Assembly (NCBI GenBank): GCA_963810815.1 | Contig: CAWEPB010000004.1 | Coordinates: forward strand, 434,001-498,000 | Length of the DNA: 64,000 nt | Origin: CAVQWT01 sp963810815 | GTDB lineage: Bacteria > Pseudomonadota > Gammaproteobacteria > Burkholderiales > Casimicrobiaceae | Direction of reading: 5' to 3' | In this document: positions 60,775-64,000 of the stretch, piece by piece | Layout of the letters: every line of letters begins with the position of its first letter | Position numbering within the stretch: position 1 is the first letter of the stretch | Notes under the pieces: model-generated | Seen by the model: only the letters and a program-made list of their open reading frames with translations | The model's database searches: none | Told to the model about the DNA's origin: nothing | Position numbers and translations under genes: made by a program

Positions 60775-61746
60775 ATGACCCGCACTCTCGCCCTGCTGCT
60801 GGCCGCGGCCTGTGCCGCATTCGCCGGCACCACCGCCACCGCCCAGGACTACCCTTCGCGCCCGGTGAAGATCATCGTGCCCTTCGCCGCCGGCGGACCG
60901 GCCGATGTCTACGCGCGTTTCCTGGGCGCGCGCCTGCAGGAGTCGATGGGACAGCCGTTCATCGTCGAGAATCGGCCCGGCGCGGGCGCGGTCACCGGCA
61001 CCGATGCCGCGGCCCGGTCGGCGCCGGACGGGTACACGCTGCTGCTCATCTCGAACGCGCACACGGTCAACGAGACGCTGATACCGAACAAGCCCTACGC
61101 GCTGCTGCGCGACTTCACCGCGGTGGCGCCGATCAACTACTCCGACCTGGTGCTGGTCGTGAATCCCGCGGTGGCCGCGAACACGCTGCCGGAGTTCCTG
61201 GCGCTCGCCAGGGCGCAGCCCGGCAAGCTCAACTACGCGTCGTCGGGACCGGGCACGCCGTACCACATGGCCGGCGAGCTCTTCAAGGCGATGGCCGGCG
61301 TCGACATCGTGCACGTGCCCTACAAGGAAAGCTCGGCCGCGCGCGCCGGCGTCCTGGGCGGACAGGTCGAGATGATGTTCGACGCGGTGACGACGATGAG
61401 CGAACAGGCGAAGGCCGGCAAGGTACGGGCGCTCGGCACCAGCGGCAAGGCGCGCTCGTCGGTGATGCCGAGCGTGCCGACGGTGTCCGAGGCCGGCGTG
61501 CCGGGTTACGAGGCGGTGATCTGGCTGGGCGTCATGGCGCCGAAGGGCACGCCCGCCGCGATCGTCGGTCGCCTGAACGCCGAGGTGACGAAGATCGCGA
61601 CCCGGCCGGAGGTGCGCGCGGATTGGGCGAAGCAGGGCGCCGTCGGCATGGCGATGCCGCCGGACGAGTTCGCCCGGTTCGTCGCCGACGACATCGTGAA
61701 GTGGGAAAAGGTCGTCCGGATTTCCGGCGCCAAGGCCGACCGGTGA
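60775..61746 (+). CDS. tripartite tricarboxylate transporter substrate-binding protein (Bug family)
   Basis: The product has 323 residues; signal peptide 1-23. PSRPVKIIVPFAAGGPADVYAR and VENRPGAGAVTGTDAAARSAPDGYTLLL (core RPGAGAVTGTDAAARS) are the Bug family signatures. No tctA/tctB membrane genes are adjacent, so it is an orphan receptor; its ligand is unknown. Starts after CAGGAGAACTCG. Confidence 0.92.
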   Translation: MTRTLALLLAAACAAFAGTTATAQDYPSRPVKIIVPFAAGGPADVYARFLGARLQESMGQPFIVENRPGAGAVTGTDAAARSAPDGYTLLLISNAHTVNETLIPNKPYALLRDFTAVAPINYSDLVLVVNPAVAANTLPEFLALARAQPGKLNYASSGPGTPYHMAGELFKAMAGVDIVHVPYKESSAARAGVLGGQVEMMFDAVTTMSEQAKAGKVRALGTSGKARSSVMPSVPTVSEAGVPGYEAVIWLGVMAPKGTPAAIVGRLNAEVTKIATRPEVRADWAKQGAVGMAMPPDEFARFVADDIVKWEKVVRISGAKADR

Positions 61747-61789
61747 AGCGGCGCCGCGCCGCCGACCGACCCCGACCGCCGAACCGAAC

Positions 61790-62494
61790 ATGGACCTGAT
61801 CCTGCTGAGCGCCGGCGCCGCGAAGGGCCTGGTCGAGGCCCTGCGGACCGCGTTTCACGACGAGACCGGCGTCGGCATCACCGGTACCTTCGGCGCGGTC
61901 GGCACGATCCGCGAGCAGTTCCTGGCGAACCCCGCCTGCGACGTCCTGATCCTCACCGAGACGATGCTCGCCGATCTCGCGCAGCGCGGCGACATCGTCG
62001 CCGGGAGCATCGCGCCGCTCGGCCGCGTGCACACGGGGATCGCCGTACGCAGCGGACAGCCGCATCCCGCGATCGCGGATCGCGCCGCGCTGCGCGCGAG
62101 CCTGGCGGCGGCACGGGCGCTGTACTGCCCCGATCCCGAGCGCGCCACCGCCGGGATCCATTTCGTGAAAGTGCTGCGCGAACTCGGTCTCTGGCCGGAG
62201 GTGGCGCCGCGACTGCGGTCGTACCCGTCGGGCGCGGTGGCGATGGCCGAGCTCGCGCGCACGCCGGAGCCCGGGCTGGTCGGCTGCACGCAGATCACGG
62301 AAATCCGCTACACGCCCGGCGTGGAGCTGGTGGGTCCGCTGCCGGCCGAATTCGAGCTGGCGACCGTGTATTCGGCGGCCGTCGGCAGCCGCGCGAGGCA
62401 TCCGGAGCTGGCGCGGCGGCTGGTCGACATGCTGGCAGGCCCGACCGCCGCGCGGCTGCGGCAGGCCGGCGGATTCTCCCCGATCCGTCGCTGA
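61790..62494 (+). CDS. ModA-like substrate-binding protein without a signal peptide
   Basis: The product has 234 residues. It begins MDLILLSAGAAKGLVEALR and shows the molybdate-binding-like fold: GTFGAVGTIREQFLANPACDVLILTE, GIHFVKVLREL and GLVGCTQITEI. ModA normally has a signal peptide; here none is evident, so either it is cytoplasmic or the start is further upstream. No transporter partners nearby. Substrate may be molybdate or an organic anion. It follows the Bug gene by 43 bp. Confidence 0.78.
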   Translation: MDLILLSAGAAKGLVEALRTAFHDETGVGITGTFGAVGTIREQFLANPACDVLILTETMLADLAQRGDIVAGSIAPLGRVHTGIAVRSGQPHPAIADRAALRASLAAARALYCPDPERATAGIHFVKVLRELGLWPEVAPRLRSYPSGAVAMAELARTPEPGLVGCTQITEIRYTPGVELVGPLPAEFELATVYSAAVGSRARHPELARRLVDMLAGPTAARLRQAGGFSPIRR

Positions 62495-62687
62495 TCCGTC
62501 GCCGATCCGGCCCGGCGCGGCCGTACAATCGATCCACGGACCGGACCGGGCCGGGTTCGAACCAATGCGCGACCGCGCGATCCAACTATGTACGGCTTGG
62601 CCGCGGGTGGACCGCCTGGAGCGTCGGCGGGCGGTGCCCCGGTCGCCAGGAGGAGTCTCCGCAGGTCCTGATCGAGGTCGGCTGAAC

Positions 62688-63593
62688 ATGCCATCGCACT
62701 TGCCTGGCGCCCATGGGCGCCTCGCGCAAGCTCCGAAACCACGCCACCGCGCAGCGCGCGCTGCTGCGCCGGACAGGGGCAACCCTGGCCGGCGGGTGGG
62801 ATTCGCCTCGCTGGTCCTGCTGGCTATCCTGTCGCTGGTCCCCATCCGCGCGCTGGCAGGAAGCGTCACCCTGACGTGGGATCCGGTGGTCAGCCCGGTG
62901 CTGGCCGGCTACACGCTGCATTACGGACCGGCCCCCGGCTACTACCCGACCTCGCTCGCCATCGGCAATGCGACGACCGCGACGGTCCCCAGCCTTCCGG
63001 AGGGCGCGATCCTTCATTTCGCCGTGACCGCGCACGACTGGTCGGGCGTGCAGTCCGGCTACTCCAACGACGTCGCGCTGATCGTCACGTCCGGCGCGCC
63101 GATCGACGTGACGACGATCGACGTCGTCGAGTACTACCACGCCGACTTCGATCATTACTTCATCACCGGAGCGCCGGAGGAAATCGCCAAGCTCGACGCC
63201 GGCAGCTTCGCCGGCTGGACGCGCACCGGCTACGGCTTCAGGGCCCTCGCGCCGGGTTCGTCGGTCGGGAGCGACGTCTGCCGCTTCTTCGGCACCAGCT
63301 TCGGCGAGAGGAGTTCCCACTTCTACACGCCCATCGCCTCCGAATGCGAGACCGTCAAGGCGAATCCCGACTGGGGGTTCGAAGGCCTGGTCTTTCGCGT
63401 CGTGGTCCCGGGTTCCGACGGAACCTGCGCGGCGGGAACCGTACCCGTCTATCGACTCTACAACGACGGCGCGGGCGACGCGCCCAACCATCGCTATACG
63501 CCGGATCTCGGCCTGCGCGAGCTGATGCTCGGGCAGCGGTGGGTTTCGGAGGGATACGGCCCGCTCGGGGTCATCATGTGCGTGCCGCCATAA
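62688..63593 (+). CDS. exported fibronectin-III-like protein with a DUF5648-type domain
   Basis: The product has 301 residues. After a basic N-terminus a hydrophobic helix (FASLVLLAILSLVPIRALA) serves as signal. A fibronectin type III domain (VTLTWDPVVSPVLAGYTLHYG) is followed by EYYHADFDHYFITGAPEEIA and GWTRTGYGFRAL, typical of secreted DUF5648-like domains, which also contain Cys pairs (VCRFFG, ECETV, TCAAG, MCVPP). Probably secreted; role unknown. The start ATG 62688 is one of several. Confidence 0.8.
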   Translation: MPSHLPGAHGRLAQAPKPRHRAARAAAPDRGNPGRRVGFASLVLLAILSLVPIRALAGSVTLTWDPVVSPVLAGYTLHYGPAPGYYPTSLAIGNATTATVPSLPEGAILHFAVTAHDWSGVQSGYSNDVALIVTSGAPIDVTTIDVVEYYHADFDHYFITGAPEEIAKLDAGSFAGWTRTGYGFRALAPGSSVGSDVCRFFGTSFGERSSHFYTPIASECETVKANPDWGFEGLVFRVVVPGSDGTCAAGTVPVYRLYNDGAGDAPNHRYTPDLGLRELMLGQRWVSEGYGPLGVIMCVPP

Positions 63594-63597
63594 GCAC

Positions 63598-63620
63598 AAC
63601 GGGCCCCCAGGGGCCCGTTC
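63598..63620. terminator. hairpin terminator between convergent genes
   Basis: AACGGGCCCC/GGGGCCCGTT stem with a two-base loop lies a few bases after the stop at 63593 and before the minus gene ending at 63646. T tracts are short. Confidence 0.65.
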
Positions 63621-63645
63621 CTGTCAGATCCCGAGCGCGTTGTCG

Positions 63646-64000
63646 CTAGAACGAACCGCGGCCCCAGGACCGTGACGCCTTCAGTTCCATCTGCGGACCG
63701 AACTGCGCGGTCGTCGGGTTGTACCAGTAGGTGTGGCCGACGACCGAGCCGGGACTGCCGTCGTGCGTCACTTCCACCGATCCGCGCAGTCCACCGTAGG
63801 TCGGATCGTCCTGCGCGTATCGCAGCTGGACGCTGCCACGGGCGTTGATCGGGCGGACCTGGGTGCCCACGAACACGCCGGACTCGTTGTAGAAATGTAT
63901 GGATGCGGAGACCTGGTAATCCCCGGAGTTATGCAGTGCGACGAACGTGTCGTAGCCGAGCGTGGACACCCGGGTGCCGATCAGCGTCGTGTCGACGACG
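63646..64000 (-). CDS. hypothetical protein, C-terminal part (runs off right edge)
   Basis: The frame is open from the right edge to the stop at 63646 (at least 118 codons). A GTG at 63969 is not needed as start, since the reading frame continues to 64000 (VVDTTLIGTRVSTLGYDTFV). It shows beta-rich sequence YQVSASIHFYNESGVFVG, RGSVQLRYAQDDPTYGG and VGHTYWYNPTTAQFGP, likely an exported or surface protein. No family recognised. Confidence 0.7.
   Translation of the reverse strand, partial: VVDTTLIGTRVSTLGYDTFVALHNSGDYQVSASIHFYNESGVFVGTQVRPINARGSVQLRYAQDDPTYGGLRGSVEVTHDGSPGSVVGHTYWYNPTTAQFGPQMELKASRSWGRGSF

Overview
The window is very GC-rich and tightly coded. It reads as a chromosomal segment of a betaproteobacterium. 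The best clue is a membrane-bound [NiFe]-hydrogenase cluster whose gene order matches that of Cupriavidus necator (hoxKGZMLOQRTV then hypABFCDEX). RegB-type, ratA, pobA, tripartite-transporter and Bug-type genes fit the same assignment. The genus is not determinable from the sequence alone, and no rRNA, tRNA, CRISPR array or insertion sequence was recognised.

Layout. 1-796: 5' part of a RegB-type redox sensor kinase, running off the left edge. 1145-1438: a small exported Ala/Lys-rich protein. 1605-6887: an RND efflux operon (adaptor, pump, TetR) with an operator inside its promoter. 6929-9619: a Pat-type protein acyltransferase. 9728-15457: exported and small proteins, including a three-rhodanese protein with a haem motif, a beta-helix surface protein and a small cytochrome c. 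15657-32374 (minus strand): a complete oxygen-tolerant hydrogenase operon with maturation genes and an orphan HigA-type regulator inside it. 32847-41070 (plus strand, divergent from hoxK): a nine-gene V-type ATPase operon, unusual for this group. 41122-43025: a RatA/cyclic-nucleotide-binding fusion and a haemolysin III family protein. 43096-46797 (minus): a decahaem cytochrome and an MtrB/PioB-type porin fused to an OmpA domain. 47529-49268: a TPR protein. 49555-55074: a PsrABC/PhsABC-type molybdoenzyme with an ArsR regulator and two YeeE/YedE half-transporters. 55212-56390: 4-hydroxybenzoate hydroxylase. 56541-60342 (minus): a two-component system with a cytochrome b561, a dihaem cytochrome c and an SHP-type cytochrome. 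60512-64000: a small membrane protein, two solute-binding proteins and two exported proteins.

The common theme is respiratory flexibility: hydrogen uptake, extracellular or periplasmic electron transfer, sulfur-compound reduction and redox sensing. FNR/Anr-like boxes (TTGAN-N4-NTCAA form) occur upstream of regB, hoxK, hoxM, the V-ATPase, the rhodanese gene, the decahaem operon and the molybdoenzyme. For hoxK and the rhodanese gene, the spacing to a good -10 element is that of a class II FNR promoter. This suggests one oxygen-responsive regulon across most of the window.

Caution: hypF, hoxO, the first V-ATPase gene, vatE (twice) and vatA are each interrupted by an apparent one-base shift while their codon use stays clean. 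These may be assembly indels or real decay. They are annotated as whole genes with the shift described.
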